The translations under genes were made by a program, and so were the position numbers. A DNA stretch of 64,000 nt from Aliidongia dinghuensis (GTDB taxonomy: Bacteria; Pseudomonadota; Alphaproteobacteria; ATCC43930; CGMCC-115725), in NCBI RefSeq assembly GCF_014643535.1, contig NZ_BMJQ01000004.1, positions 248,001-312,000 on the forward strand, written 5' to 3'. Every line of letters starts with the position of its first letter. The first letter of the stretch is position 1. Of the stretch, positions 23,341-32,332 are shown piece by piece. Below the pieces are notes generated by a model. The model was not told the DNA's origin. It did not search any database and worked only from the letters and a program-made list of their open reading frames with translations.

Positions 23341-24686
23341 GCGATCCCAGCAATACCGGTGGGGGCGGGAGCGACAAGGCAGCCGCCGCCATGCACGATC
23401 TCGAGCGGCCGCTCGAACATATTTCCGAGGCGAAATTCCGCGAGATCGCCCGCCTCCTGGAAGAAGTGCACGAGCAGCCGGGCGTGCAGCGGATCCTCGA
23501 CCATGTCCGCCCGCGTCTTGCCAAGCTCAGGCCGGGGCGCAAGCCGAACCTGCAGCGCCTGTTCTACCAGCCGCTCGAGGACCTGCTGGTGCCGGACGGG
23601 GCGCCGCCGAACAACGGTCTGTTGCCCCGGCATCTGGTGGCGCTGGTCTGGCGGCAGGTGGTCAAGACCGGTGATGCGGAGACGCGCAAGCGGTTCGAAG
23701 ACGCGCTCCGCCGCGCCAAGGCCGACGACCGGGCGACCCAGGCGGCCGTTGCGAAGGAGCTGTGGCCGTGGGCCGCGGCGATCATCGCCGCCGTCGCCGG
23801 CAACCAGGGAGCCGCGAAGGCGATGCTGGGGAGCCATGCCGGCCTGCTCCCTGAGTTGATCGAGGTCGCGACGCTGCTCGAACTCGCCCCGGCGGTCGAG
23901 CGGCTGAAGGCCGAGCTGCCGCCTCGGCCGATCCACGGCCTCGCCGACGAGCAGATGGGCCAGATCCGCCGGATCATCGCCGACAGCACCGGCGGCGACG
24001 CCCAGAAGGTCTATGTCATGGTGCTGATCGCCATGGTGCGCATGGCGAAGCGGGCGGATTTCCTCGAGAGCATCATGGGCATGACGCTCGGGCTCGCGGC
24101 GACCGACAAATCCGCGGTCTACATGCGCCTCTCTCGGCTGGTCATGACCGAGATCAGTGACCGGGCCCGGCAGATGGCCGAGACCGACCGCGCGAACCTG
24201 GTCGGCCTCGCGGACAGTGCCCGTTCGCTGGTAACGGGCGTCGTCGCGGCCGAGCGAGCGCTCAAGAACGACCCGCAGGCGCGCCGGGAGTTGAGTGAAA
24301 TGCGCAAGAGCGCCGAGAAGACCGTGAGCCAGGTCGTCGACACCGCGAAGGGCGCCGTCACCGTTGCGATCGCGGAAGGCCCCGGCGCCGGCCTCGAGGC
24401 ACAGGTCGAGACCGAGAACAATATCCTGGCGCTCCGCAAGTGCCAGACCTTCGCCAACCATATCGGGCTCGACCGTGCCGTCGAGGGCGCCTTGGGCGGC
24501 ATTGTCGGCGAGGTGCGCCAGAAGGCCGACGGGTTGTTCACCGCGTTGCGGGCTGCCGACAGCGAAGCGCCACCCCGCGATACGGCGCAACAGCAGATGT
24601 ACTGGGCCGTGCGCATGACCGAGCTTGCCGGCAATCCCGACGATGCCGACAAGCTGCGCCGCGATGGCCTGAAAGCGATCGGCTGA
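23337..24686 (+). CDS. Unrecognised helical protein, second gene of a coupled pair
   Basis: 449 residues. After a Gly-rich start (SNTGGGGS) the protein looks almost entirely helical. Recognisable landmarks are PLEHISEAKFREIARLLEE, a LQRLFYQPLEDLLV segment, a hydrophobic ELWPWAAAIIAAVAG stretch, repeated MVRMAK/MTLGL helices, and a coiled-coil-like ERALKNDPQARRELSEMRKSAEK. No enzymatic motif is visible. It begins within the stop of the preceding gene, which indicates a two-component protein complex. The stop codon is created at the junction of a 14-bp tandem duplication (24669-24696). Function unknown. Confidence 0.7.
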   Translation: MSDPSNTGGGGSDKAAAAMHDLERPLEHISEAKFREIARLLEEVHEQPGVQRILDHVRPRLAKLRPGRKPNLQRLFYQPLEDLLVPDGAPPNNGLLPRHLVALVWRQVVKTGDAETRKRFEDALRRAKADDRATQAAVAKELWPWAAAIIAAVAGNQGAAKAMLGSHAGLLPELIEVATLLELAPAVERLKAELPPRPIHGLADEQMGQIRRIIADSTGGDAQKVYVMVLIAMVRMAKRADFLESIMGMTLGLAATDKSAVYMRLSRLVMTEISDRARQMAETDRANLVGLADSARSLVTGVVAAERALKNDPQARRELSEMRKSAEKTVSQVVDTAKGAVTVAIAEGPGAGLEAQVETENNILALRKCQTFANHIGLDRAVEGALGGIVGEVRQKADGLFTALRAADSEAPPRDTAQQQMYWAVRMTELAGNPDDADKLRRDGLKAIG

Positions 24687-24696
24687 AAGCGATCGG
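24669..24696. repeat. 14-bp tandem duplication at a stop codon
   Basis: CTGAAAGCGATCGG at 24669-24682 is repeated at 24683-24696. The stop (24684-24686) of the upstream gene falls on the junction; a slip of one copy would change the reading frame and C-terminus. Confidence 0.9.
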
Positions 24697-24705
24697 CTGA
24701 GCTGG

Positions 24706-25473
24706 TTACGCCAGGTCGAGCACGACCGGTGTGTGGTCCGACGCCTTCTCCCGGCCGCGCGGCTCCTTGTCGATCTCGCAGCCCTGCGCCCGGTCGCTCG
24801 CCCGGGGCGACAGCAGGAAATGGTCGATGCGCAGGCCCTCGTCGCGATACCAGCGGCCGGCCTGATAATCCCAGAACGAGTAGCGATGCGGCTCGTCGTG
24901 GAACAGGCGATAGGCCTCGGTCAGGCCGAGGTTGAGGAGGGAGCGGAACTTGGCGCGGCTTTCGGGCCGGCAGAGCGCATCCTCGCGCCAGCCGACCGGG
25001 TCATAGACGTCGTCGTCGGTCGGGCAGATGTTGTAGTCGCCGGCGAGCACGAACGGCTGCTCGGTCGCGAGCAGCCCTCTGGCATGGTGATAAAGCCGGT
25101 CCATCCAGGCGAGCTTGTAGGGATATTTCTCGGTGCCGACCGGATTGCCGTTCGGCAGATAGAGCGAGGCGATGCGCACGCCCGCGACCGTGCCCTCGAC
25201 ATAGCGCGCCTGCTCGTCGGCCGGATCGCCGGGCAGGCCGTAGAGCACGTCCTCTATCGGCTGCCGCGACAAGAGCGCCACGCCATTGTAGCTCTTCTGG
25301 CCCAGCACATGCGCCTCGTAGCCGGCGCTCTCGATCTCGAGCCGCGGGAAATCCGCCGTTTGGCACTTGATCTCCTGCAGACAGACGACGTCGGGCTGCG
25401 CCGCCTCGAGCCACGCCAGCACGTTCGGCAGGCGGGCCTTCAGCGAATTCACGTTCCAGCTGGCGATCTTCAT
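24706..25473 (-). CDS. xth: Exodeoxyribonuclease III
   Basis: 255 residues. The endonuclease/exonuclease/phosphatase fold is complete: WNVNSLKAR (Asn), CLQEIK (Glu, metal), SYNGVALLSR, LAGDYNI (Asp/Asn), and the closing SDHTPVV (catalytic His). The enzyme repairs abasic sites and 3' blocked ends. The ATG at 25473 (MKIASWNVNS) is the usual start; a longer reading to 25515 is unlikely. It is convergent with the unknown pair. Confidence 0.93.
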   Translation of the reverse strand: MKIASWNVNSLKARLPNVLAWLEAAQPDVVCLQEIKCQTADFPRLEIESAGYEAHVLGQKSYNGVALLSRQPIEDVLYGLPGDPADEQARYVEGTVAGVRIASLYLPNGNPVGTEKYPYKLAWMDRLYHHARGLLATEQPFVLAGDYNICPTDDDVYDPVGWREDALCRPESRAKFRSLLNLGLTEAYRLFHDEPHRYSFWDYQAGRWYRDEGLRIDHFLLSPRASDRAQGCEIDKEPRGREKASDHTPVVLDLA

Positions 25474-25511
25474 TTGGCTTCCCCTGCGCGCCTGTTCGAG
25501 ACGTTGCTTTG

Positions 25512-28500
25512 TCACCTCACGAGCGCAGGGACGGAGGATTCCTCGGCAGCCGTCGCCCCCTCATGCTCGACGTCGATGTCTTCGAGCGGGAGCGGCGCCC
25601 TGAGCGACTTGCTGGCACGTAGTCCGTGTAGCATGCCTTTCAGCCGCCGGGCGAGAATGTCCCAAGACCGCTCCGCGAGCCAAGCGGCGGTGATCTCTTG
25701 GAGATGTGCCCGGCGTGGCTGATCGCGCAGCAATTGATCGAGGTCGCTCACCATTGCCGCCACATCAATGGCAGCGAAGCGATGCACGGCATCGTTGGCT
25801 TCCTCGAAGATTGCCGTTGGCGTGACCGCCACCGGCACACCGCTCGACAGCGCAATCCGCACGGCGCCGCTGGCCGATTCTTTGCTCTCGTCGTACGGCA
25901 GCACCAGGAGGTCGCAGCTGCTGAGTTGCCGCATGCTCGTCTCGTGCGGATTGAACGCCGTGTCCCATTCGATCGCATCGCTCACGCCGAGTGCAGCCGC
26001 CAGCTGGCGGCAGCGCTCGATCTCCGCCGCGGATTCTGGTGCGGGGTACTCGGCATTGACGAGCCGGAGCTTCAAATTCGGCCAAGCCTGCCGCAGTTGT
26101 GCGACGCTCTCGATCAAGCGCGGGATGCCCTTGCCGGGCAGGAAGAAGCCGTAGCAGCCGATGACAGGTGCATCGCTGGGCGTCAGGGGGCGAGCCGCCG
26201 CAGTCGGTGCGCGAGGCGGTACGCCGTGCGGGAACAGGGTAACGTTCGCCGTCAGTCCCAGGTCTTTGAGCAGGTTCAGATCCGCCACGCGATGGACCAG
26301 GATACGAGTGGTCCCTCTGAGCGCATCGACGACATTGCTGCGCTCCTCTTCCGGCAGATCGAGCAGATGCAATGCCGCATGAAGGGTGACGACGGTGATC
26401 CTGTTGCGAATCCGTTGATCCTTGAGCAAGTGCGCCAGATCCGGCCACAAGATCAAGCCTGGTTGATGTTGAATGACAATGGCATCGGAGTCCGCGGCAG
26501 CGACGGCCCTGGCAAGGTCGTCCAGGCTGTCGGAATCCGCCAGGGCCCAGCTTGGATCGATATGAAGCCCGTTTGCCTCGGTCGATGGAGGGGTGCGCCC
26601 GTCAGCCAGAACGAGCATGGGCGCCGTCCGCCCGCCATCCGGCTGGGCAAGATAGTCCATCAGAAAGCGAGAATATTCCGCGACGCCACACCGGACGCCC
26701 CAGGTTGAAATCCACGCGACCCGCAATGGCTGCGACGGCGGCGCCGTCAGAGCCTCGACTGCCGCCGCTCTGACGCGACGGACCCAATCTTTGTGATCAA
26801 GCCGCCGGCGCACGGCCGCCTGAGCACGGCGAGCACGATCGGCAGACCCGCCGCTGAAGCCGTCCTCGAACGCTTCTCGCAGGGCGGCCGTGAGATCATC
26901 CTGGTCCGGCTCGACCCAGACTGATCCCGACACGGCCACGTGGCTGCCCGAAGGTTGAAAACGAAAGTCGACGAAACGCGCTTCGGTCGGCTTGCAGAAA
27001 TCCAAGTGCCCGCCGTAGCCCGTCACGATCAATGGAACGCCTGCGGCCATGGCCTCCGCTGCCGGAAGATTGAAACCCTCTCCGCGGGTCGGCAGTACCA
27101 GGGAATCTGCATCCGCATAGAGTTCGAGCATCCGGTCAATATCCAGATCCTCATTAATCATGACGATCTCGGCCACGTCCGGATCGCGAATACGCAGCGC
27201 CTCAATCTGTTCCGGAACGTCATTGTGGGGGTTCGGGAACCCTTTGATGACCAGGCGGACGTGGTCGGTCTTGCGGAAGGCGCGAGCGTAGGCTGCCAGC
27301 AGCACGTCCACGCCCTTGCGAGGGAAGCAGGAGGATACGTGGAGAAACGTAAAGTGCCCGTCCTCGTGCCGGGCAGCGCGCCGCTTCAGACCGAGACGGT
27401 AAAACTCATCAAGATCGGGCGGCTGGCCTGTCGTTCGGACCGGGATCGGCAAGCCCGAATCGACAAGTGCCTTCGCGACCGAGGCAGCCGGGACGAAGAC
27501 CCCGTTGAACCCCGCTGCGAGCGTGTCGATCGTCGCTGGCGGTACGAGGGATTCCTCCCAAGCGAACAAGGCGAAGGCTGCATTGCCGATGTTTTCCGGG
27601 ACCAGGACTGGGTAATGCTGACTGATGACGAATTCTGGCCCGGTCGGCGGTGCTGGGCGCGATGCTAGGGCGGCCACTTGTTGAGCATCGCGAGACGGTA
27701 CGCCCGATAGGTCGTCGACCGGCCCGTTCTCCCATGGAATAATCCGGACAGCGCCAGGAACGTGAGCCTCGTAGGTTAGCGCCATCATTCGGTTTATGGT
27801 CGCGAGGCTGTACGTGCCGTTGATATGCCCGGTAACGGCCACGCGCATGTTGTCGACTACCGACGACACGGTCGCGTCTCGTGGCGATGCGGCGCCGGCA
27901 GTGAGCAGGGCTTGGACCAGATGTGGCATCTGATGCTCGAGCCGGAAACCATCCAGGACTGCACGTTGCCGGGCGACGATTTCTCGCCGCCGCTCGGGTG
28001 ACGCTGCAAGGTCGAGGATCGCGGCCGCGACGGTCCCGGGCGAGCGGTCCGCCAGCAGCACGCCTGCACCGCCGAGCGTGTAGGGCACGGCGCCGCACGG
28101 CCAGGCGATTACCGGCACGTCATGGGCCATCGCCTCGATGAGCGGCACGCCAAATCCTTCATGCTTGCTCAGCGATACATAAACGTCTGCCTCTCCGTAC
28201 CACGCGTGCAGTTCGCTGTCCGAAACCGGTCCGGTGAGGAATACCTCGTCCTGAAGGCCGTGCTGGGTTATTCGACGAGAGATTTCCGTCGGGTAGGGAG
28301 CATCAGGCGCTGCCGCGCGCCCGACCAGCACGAGCCGGCAAGGCTCGCCCCATGCGCGGCGGAATTCCGCAAAGGCGTCGACCAGCTCGGCCTGTCCCTT
28401 GGAGGCAACGACGCGACCGACGAAGAGGATGGTGAAAGGCGCGTTCGCCCGTCGGTTCGGCCGCTCGCCAGCTTTAGCGATGAGCGCGCTTGCGTCAAAC

Positions 28501-30299
28501 AGCAACGGGCAGGCAATTGGCGCGTCATACCCATAGGCACGCAGCTCGAGAGCATTGTACTCGCTGGCGGCGAGGGCTGCAGATACATGTGGTCGTAGCT
28601 GCTCGAGTTGTCGCAGCCCCAATTCGGCGTAGGCCCGCGTCGATTGAGAATCGTCCAGAAACTCGGACGGCGTGATGTTGTGGTACATCAAGACTTTGCG
28701 CACTGGCAAAGCCAGGATCCGGCCAAAAGCGTCATACCCCATCGAATGATGCACGATCAGCGCGTAGTCCGCGTGCTGCGGCAGGTCATCAATCTCCAGC
28801 AGGCGATCGGCGAGATCCGGAGCCCGATGCTCGACAAAGATGTCGCTCTCATAGCCCATGGCGCGAAGCTGCGCCTGGATTAGGAACATCGAATTGGTGA
28901 CTGCGTCGCCAACCGCCGAGCCGGAATGAAATTGGTGAACCTTGTGGGGTCGGATGCCGTGCGTCGGCGCCGATCGTGAGTATTGCTGGCGGAATTTGCG
29001 GGTCGAGGCGAAGCCCCGATAGACCGGCGCCATGAGGGCTGAGGCCTTATAGGCGGCGTCCCGTCGTTGCAGCCATTGCCACGGGCCGGGAATGATCCGC
29101 TCGAGTCCCGCCCCGACGCGGGCGCTCCCCGGGAGGCGGGCGGCGGCCCGTGCGACCACATAGAACAGCACGCGGGAACTGCGTTTGAGAAACCCGGCAT
29201 CGGTTCCACCGACACGCTGCAGACGTTCCGCGCGCGCCGGCGGCATTCCGGCCTCAATGAGGGCGCTTCCCACCCGCCCGCGCGCGACGAAGGTCGCGGC
29301 GCGCAGCGCGGCGGTAATGCGCCATGAGTGGCTTCGATGGGGCGCTTGAAGCTGCGCCTCGCGCTGGCGCAGCATGTCCGAGTTGATTCGGCCCTTCTCG
29401 ATTTCGGTCCTGAGCAGGGCTTTCAATTCGGTGATCTGCAGGGTCGCCTTCCGCGATTCTTCCTCCGAAGCCTTCGCGCGCGTCCGTAAATCAGCCTCTA
29501 ACTTACGGGCCCGATCCTCCGCCGCCCTGGTTGCGACGATCTGATCCTGGAGCGCGTGGCGTGAGCGCGCGGCACGCGCTTCCGACTCCTGCATCCGGAT
29601 GACGGATGCCTCGTGCATGTTGGTGGTGAAGCCGTCAAACACATTGGGCGGATAGTGAAGGGCCGACGTCAGCTCGGCATGCTCTTCGGCCACATAGAAT
29701 CTGTTCAACCCATCGGCGTAGGCGAAACGGTAGCGATGGGCGAGGACGAGCGGCTCCCACTCGTCAAACGTCTCATCCTGGGAATTTGGCCGCGTCGCTT
29801 CGATGACCAGGATCCAGGGGCGCCAGCGCTCGAGGTCGAAACCCTGCAAGACCGCCTGCTCGCCGCCTTCGACGTCGATCTTGAGAAAATGGATGTCGCC
29901 TGTGACATGCGCCGCGCAGATCTCGTTCAGCGTCAGCACCTCGACTTCCAGGGTGTCGACGTCGAAACCTTCGCGTCGGTGCTGCGCGGCGATATCGGCG
30001 CTGGGCGTCGACAGCCCCGTCTGCGGGACCTCGTGAAGCGTGAGCATGCCACGCTCGCTGCCGGCGGCGACGCGCAGGTTGATGTCGTCCGGCCGCTCAT
30101 GCGCCAGCCTGTCGAAATAGAATTGGGTGGGCTCGATGTTGATGCCGTGCCAACGGCGGGCGTAGAACGCCTTCGTCACGGAATCGACCGTCGGGTCGTT
30201 CGCGCCGACATCGATATAGAACCCCTTCTCCACATGCTTCAGGGCACGCCAGAGCATCACGTCTTCAAAGTTCTGCGCATAGGAGACGAAAGCTGTCAT
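25512..30299 (-). CDS. FkbM methyltransferase fused to three glycosyltransferase-4 modules
   Basis: 1595 residues. Domains in order: FkbM-type SAM methyltransferase (about 1-215; FYIDVGANDPTVDS SAM motif, KIDVEGGE), a coiled-coil-like linker (about 225-320), and three successive GT-B glycosyltransferase modules (about 450-805, 815-1190, 1192-1565). Each has the donor-binding E-x7-E-like end: GEADVYVSLSKHEGFGVPL (first), RGEGFNLPAAEAMAAGVP (second); the third is weaker, DLLVLPYDESKESASGA. The protein probably builds and O-methylates a surface sugar chain. Start at 30299 (MTAFVSYAQN) is the normal FkbM N-terminus. G+C content looks lower than in the flanking genes, suggesting acquisition. Exact sugars unknown. 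Confidence 0.85.
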   Translation of the reverse strand: MTAFVSYAQNFEDVMLWRALKHVEKGFYIDVGANDPTVDSVTKAFYARRWHGINIEPTQFYFDRLAHERPDDINLRVAAGSERGMLTLHEVPQTGLSTPSADIAAQHRREGFDVDTLEVEVLTLNEICAAHVTGDIHFLKIDVEGGEQAVLQGFDLERWRPWILVIEATRPNSQDETFDEWEPLVLAHRYRFAYADGLNRFYVAEEHAELTSALHYPPNVFDGFTTNMHEASVIRMQESEARAARSRHALQDQIVATRAAEDRARKLEADLRTRAKASEEESRKATLQITELKALLRTEIEKGRINSDMLRQREAQLQAPHRSHSWRITAALRAATFVARGRVGSALIEAGMPPARAERLQRVGGTDAGFLKRSSRVLFYVVARAAARLPGSARVGAGLERIIPGPWQWLQRRDAAYKASALMAPVYRGFASTRKFRQQYSRSAPTHGIRPHKVHQFHSGSAVGDAVTNSMFLIQAQLRAMGYESDIFVEHRAPDLADRLLEIDDLPQHADYALIVHHSMGYDAFGRILALPVRKVLMYHNITPSEFLDDSQSTRAYAELGLRQLEQLRPHVSAALAASEYNALELRAYGYDAPIACPLLFDASALIAKAGERPNRRANAPFTILFVGRVVASKGQAELVDAFAEFRRAWGEPCRLVLVGRAAAPDAPYPTEISRRITQHGLQDEVFLTGPVSDSELHAWYGEADVYVSLSKHEGFGVPLIEAMAHDVPVIAWPCGAVPYTLGGAGVLLADRSPGTVAAAILDLAASPERRREIVARQRAVLDGFRLEHQMPHLVQALLTAGAASPRDATVSSVVDNMRVAVTGHINGTYSLATINRMMALTYEAHVPGAVRIIPWENGPVDDLSGVPSRDAQQVAALASRPAPPTGPEFVISQHYPVLVPENIGNAAFALFAWEESLVPPATIDTLAAGFNGVFVPAASVAKALVDSGLPIPVRTTGQPPDLDEFYRLGLKRRAARHEDGHFTFLHVSSCFPRKGVDVLLAAYARAFRKTDHVRLVIKGFPNPHNDVPEQIEALRIRDPDVAEIVMINEDLDIDRMLELYADADSLVLPTRGEGFNLPAAEAMAAGVPLIVTGYGGHLDFCKPTEARFVDFRFQPSGSHVAVSGSVWVEPDQDDLTAALREAFEDGFSGGSADRARRAQAAVRRRLDHKDWVRRVRAAAVEALTAPPSQPLRVAWISTWGVRCGVAEYSRFLMDYLAQPDGGRTAPMLVLADGRTPPSTEANGLHIDPSWALADSDSLDDLARAVAAADSDAIVIQHQPGLILWPDLAHLLKDQRIRNRITVVTLHAALHLLDLPEEERSNVVDALRGTTRILVHRVADLNLLKDLGLTANVTLFPHGVPPRAPTAAARPLTPSDAPVIGCYGFFLPGKGIPRLIESVAQLRQAWPNLKLRLVNAEYPAPESAAEIERCRQLAAALGVSDAIEWDTAFNPHETSMRQLSSCDLLVLPYDESKESASGAVRIALSSGVPVAVTPTAIFEEANDAVHRFAAIDVAAMVSDLDQLLRDQPRRAHLQEITAAWLAERSWDILARRLKGMLHGLRASKSLRAPLPLEDIDVEHEGATAAEESSVPALVR

Positions 30300-30456
30300 C
30301 GAGAGGCGGACCTGCGGGCGTAGTCTCGGCGCCGGAACAATCGGCGCATGAAGGAATTGGCATCGGCACGCACCATGGCCGCCTGCGGGCGGCAGGGTCA
30401 AGCCGCGATGCACTCCGCCTGTGCCCGGTCAGGGCTGCCCGCCTGGTGGTGGCCGG

Positions 30457-31740
30457 CTATCTCGCTGCCGGCCGGTCGGCTGTTGCCGCATCGCGCGCAG
30501 TCGCAGAGACCGGCGTGCCGGTAACGGACAGCAGGTCGCCGGGGGCTGCGACCGGCGCCTCCGGTGCGGCCCGCACGGCGGCCGCGTGATAGCCATGGCT
30601 TGCGGCCAGCCCCTGCCAGCGTTTCGTCTCTGCCGGATCGGGCGGCACGCCGCGGCCGAGTTGATAGGCGCGCGCGAGATTTGCCATGGCGACCGCAAGG
30701 TTCTGTGCGGCTGCCCGGCGGAACCAGCGCGCGGCTTCGGTCGGATCGGCCGCGACGCCGCGACCCTGGTCATAGAGCACGCCCAGGTGGTTCTGCGCCT
30801 CGGGCAGGTTGCCCGTGTCCGCCGCCATGCGGAACCACCGCGCCGCCTCGGCTGGGTTCGCCTGGCCGTCGGCGAACCCCTGCTCGACGATGACACCCAG
30901 GCGATAGGCTGCCTGCGGCACGCCCAAGTCGGCCGCCCGCCGGTACCAGCGGGCGGCTTCGGCATAGTTCCGCGCGACGCCGCGTCCCTGTTCGTAGAGT
31001 GCGGCCAGATGGGTCATCGCCGGACCGTCGCCAGCCTCGGCGCCGCGCCGGTAGAGTTCGAACGCGACGAGATCGTTCGTCGGGCCGCCGCGTCCCCGTT
31101 GGCGGAACTGACCCAGGAGGTCGAGCGCCGGGGCGTAGCCCTGGCTGGCCGCGCGTCCCAGGTAGTCGACCGCCACGGCATCCGCGTCGGGCGCCGTCAC
31201 ATGGCCGTTGGCGGCGCATAGCGCATAGCGATATTGCGCCACCGCCAGGCCTTGGTCGGCCGCCTGCTTGTAGAGGGCAACGGTCTCGGCGAACGGCGGC
31301 ACCGTGCCGAGGCCGCGGTCGTGCAGATATGCCAGGTCGTATTGCCCCATGGCGAAGCCCTGGAGCGCGGACAGGCGGAACCATTTCTCCGCCTCGCCAT
31401 AGTTCTTGGCCACGCCCAGGCCGGATTCGTAGAGGCGACCCAGGTTGTTCTGGTCGGACGCGCTGCCGGCCAAGGCGGCGAGCCGGTACCATTTCGCGGC
31501 CTCGCGATTGTCGTGCGGCACGCTGTGCCCGGTCTCGTAGGCCCAGCCGAGCTCGTTCTGGGCGGTCGTGTTGCCGGCGAGCGCATAGCGCTCGATCACC
31601 GGCAGGCTCATTGTGGCGTTGCCGGCATCGAGGGTGCGGATCGCGTCGACGAGATCGGCTGGGTCGGCCGCAAGCGCGAGCGTCGGCGCGGCCGCCAGCC
31701 AGACAAGCGTTAAGCAGAGGGCGCGTCGGCCGCCCGTCAT
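30457..31740 (-). CDS. Sel1-repeat (SLR/TPR-like) secreted protein
   Basis: 427 residues. Signal peptide (about 1-24, LVWLAAAPTLALAAD), then about nine Sel1 repeats of ~36 residues, recognisable by the A..xLGxxYExGxGV...NYxEAxKWYRxAAxxG pattern (for example AQNELGWAYETGHSVP and NNLGRLYESGLGVAKN). These helical repeats mediate protein-protein contacts, often in exopolysaccharide or envelope assembly. A Pro/Ala-rich tail follows. Two 5-codon ORFs overlap its start by TAATG junctions (31740-31774). It lies upstream of, and in the same direction as, the giant glycosyltransferase gene (157-base gap), so joint expression is plausible. Confidence 0.88.
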   Translation of the reverse strand: MTGGRRALCLTLVWLAAAPTLALAADPADLVDAIRTLDAGNATMSLPVIERYALAGNTTAQNELGWAYETGHSVPHDNREAAKWYRLAALAGSASDQNNLGRLYESGLGVAKNYGEAEKWFRLSALQGFAMGQYDLAYLHDRGLGTVPPFAETVALYKQAADQGLAVAQYRYALCAANGHVTAPDADAVAVDYLGRAASQGYAPALDLLGQFRQRGRGGPTNDLVAFELYRRGAEAGDGPAMTHLAALYEQGRGVARNYAEAARWYRRAADLGVPQAAYRLGVIVEQGFADGQANPAEAARWFRMAADTGNLPEAQNHLGVLYDQGRGVAADPTEAARWFRRAAAQNLAVAMANLARAYQLGRGVPPDPAETKRWQGLAASHGYHAAAVRAAPEAPVAAPGDLLSVTGTPVSATARDAATADRPAAR

Positions 31741-31774
31741 TATGGATGGCCAGTCATTACGGATGGCCAGTCAT
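31740..31774 (-). repeat. Tandem 17-bp repeat making two chained five-codon ORFs before the Sel1 gene
   Basis: On the minus strand ATGACTGGCCATCCGTA (from 31774) and ATGACTGGCCATCCATA (from 31757) are followed by the true start ATGACGGGC (31740). Each copy encodes Met-Thr-Gly-His-Pro-stop, and each stop overlaps the next start (TAATG). The Sel1 gene start looks like a third, degenerate copy. Confidence 0.85.
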
Positions 31775-31787
31775 CGCAGAAGACGCG

Positions 31788-32144
31788 TCAGATCGAGAAG
31801 GACATGCCGCAGCCGCACGACGAGCTGGCATTCGGGTTGCGCATATGGAACTGCGCCCCGGACAGGTCCTCGACGAAATCGAGTTCGGCGCCGGCCAGCA
31901 GATCGAGTGACGTATCATCGATCACGACGGTGGCGCCGTCGCGTTCGAACGCGTGGTCGTCCTCGTGCCGCTCGGTCGAGAGCTCGAAATTGTACTGGAA
32001 GCCGGAACAGCCGCCGCCCGAGACGCCGACGCGCAGGAAGGCTCCGACGACGGCCCCTTCCGCCGTCGCGGCCTTGCGGATGCGCCGCGCTGCGCTTTCG
32101 CTGATCAGAAGCTGCCGGGTTCCGGCCATGCCGCCTTCGGCCAT
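31788..32144 (-). CDS. erpA: Iron-sulfur cluster insertion protein (ErpA/IscA family)
   Basis: 118 residues. The A-type carrier motif is complete: VSGGGCSGFQYNFEL (first Cys) and SSSCGCGMSFSI (Cys-Gly-Cys pair), which bind Fe-S clusters for delivery to apoproteins. The start at 32144 (MAEGG) follows GTGGAG; an in-frame TTG at 32183 would add 13 residues not seen in the family. The gene is divergent from the dGTPase gene, which is the common arrangement in alphaproteobacteria. Confidence 0.9.
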   Translation of the reverse strand: MAEGGMAGTRQLLISESAARRIRKAATAEGAVVGAFLRVGVSGGGCSGFQYNFELSTERHEDDHAFERDGATVVIDDTSLDLLAGAELDFVEDLSGAQFHMRNPNASSSCGCGMSFSI

Positions 32145-32253
32145 CGTCGATATCTCCACCCGAACATCGGGACTGAGTGTCAAGTCGGCCCATATGTGGG
32201 GCGCCTCGTCCCGTGTTTGTAGGACAGCGTCGTCGAAAACCCAAGCGTTCGCC

Positions 32254-32287
32254 GCGCAGGGTTGCTCGACGCGCAGGGTTGCTTGGC
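32254..32287. repeat. 17-bp imperfect tandem repeat upstream of dgt
   Basis: GCGCAGGGTTGCTCGAC (32254-32270) is followed by GCGCAGGGTTGCTTGGC (32271-32287), 15 of 17 bases identical, in the divergent intergenic region. Confidence 0.85.
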
Positions 32288-32332
32288 GCTAGGGTCGAAG
32301 CGGTGCAGCCGAAGAGGATAGGACCCAGGGAC

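Noticed and set aside
32178-32183. TTGACA on the minus strand upstream of erpA as a -35 box
   Set aside because: No -10-like hexamer occurs at 16-18 bases; the next sequence is the GC-rich ribosome site.
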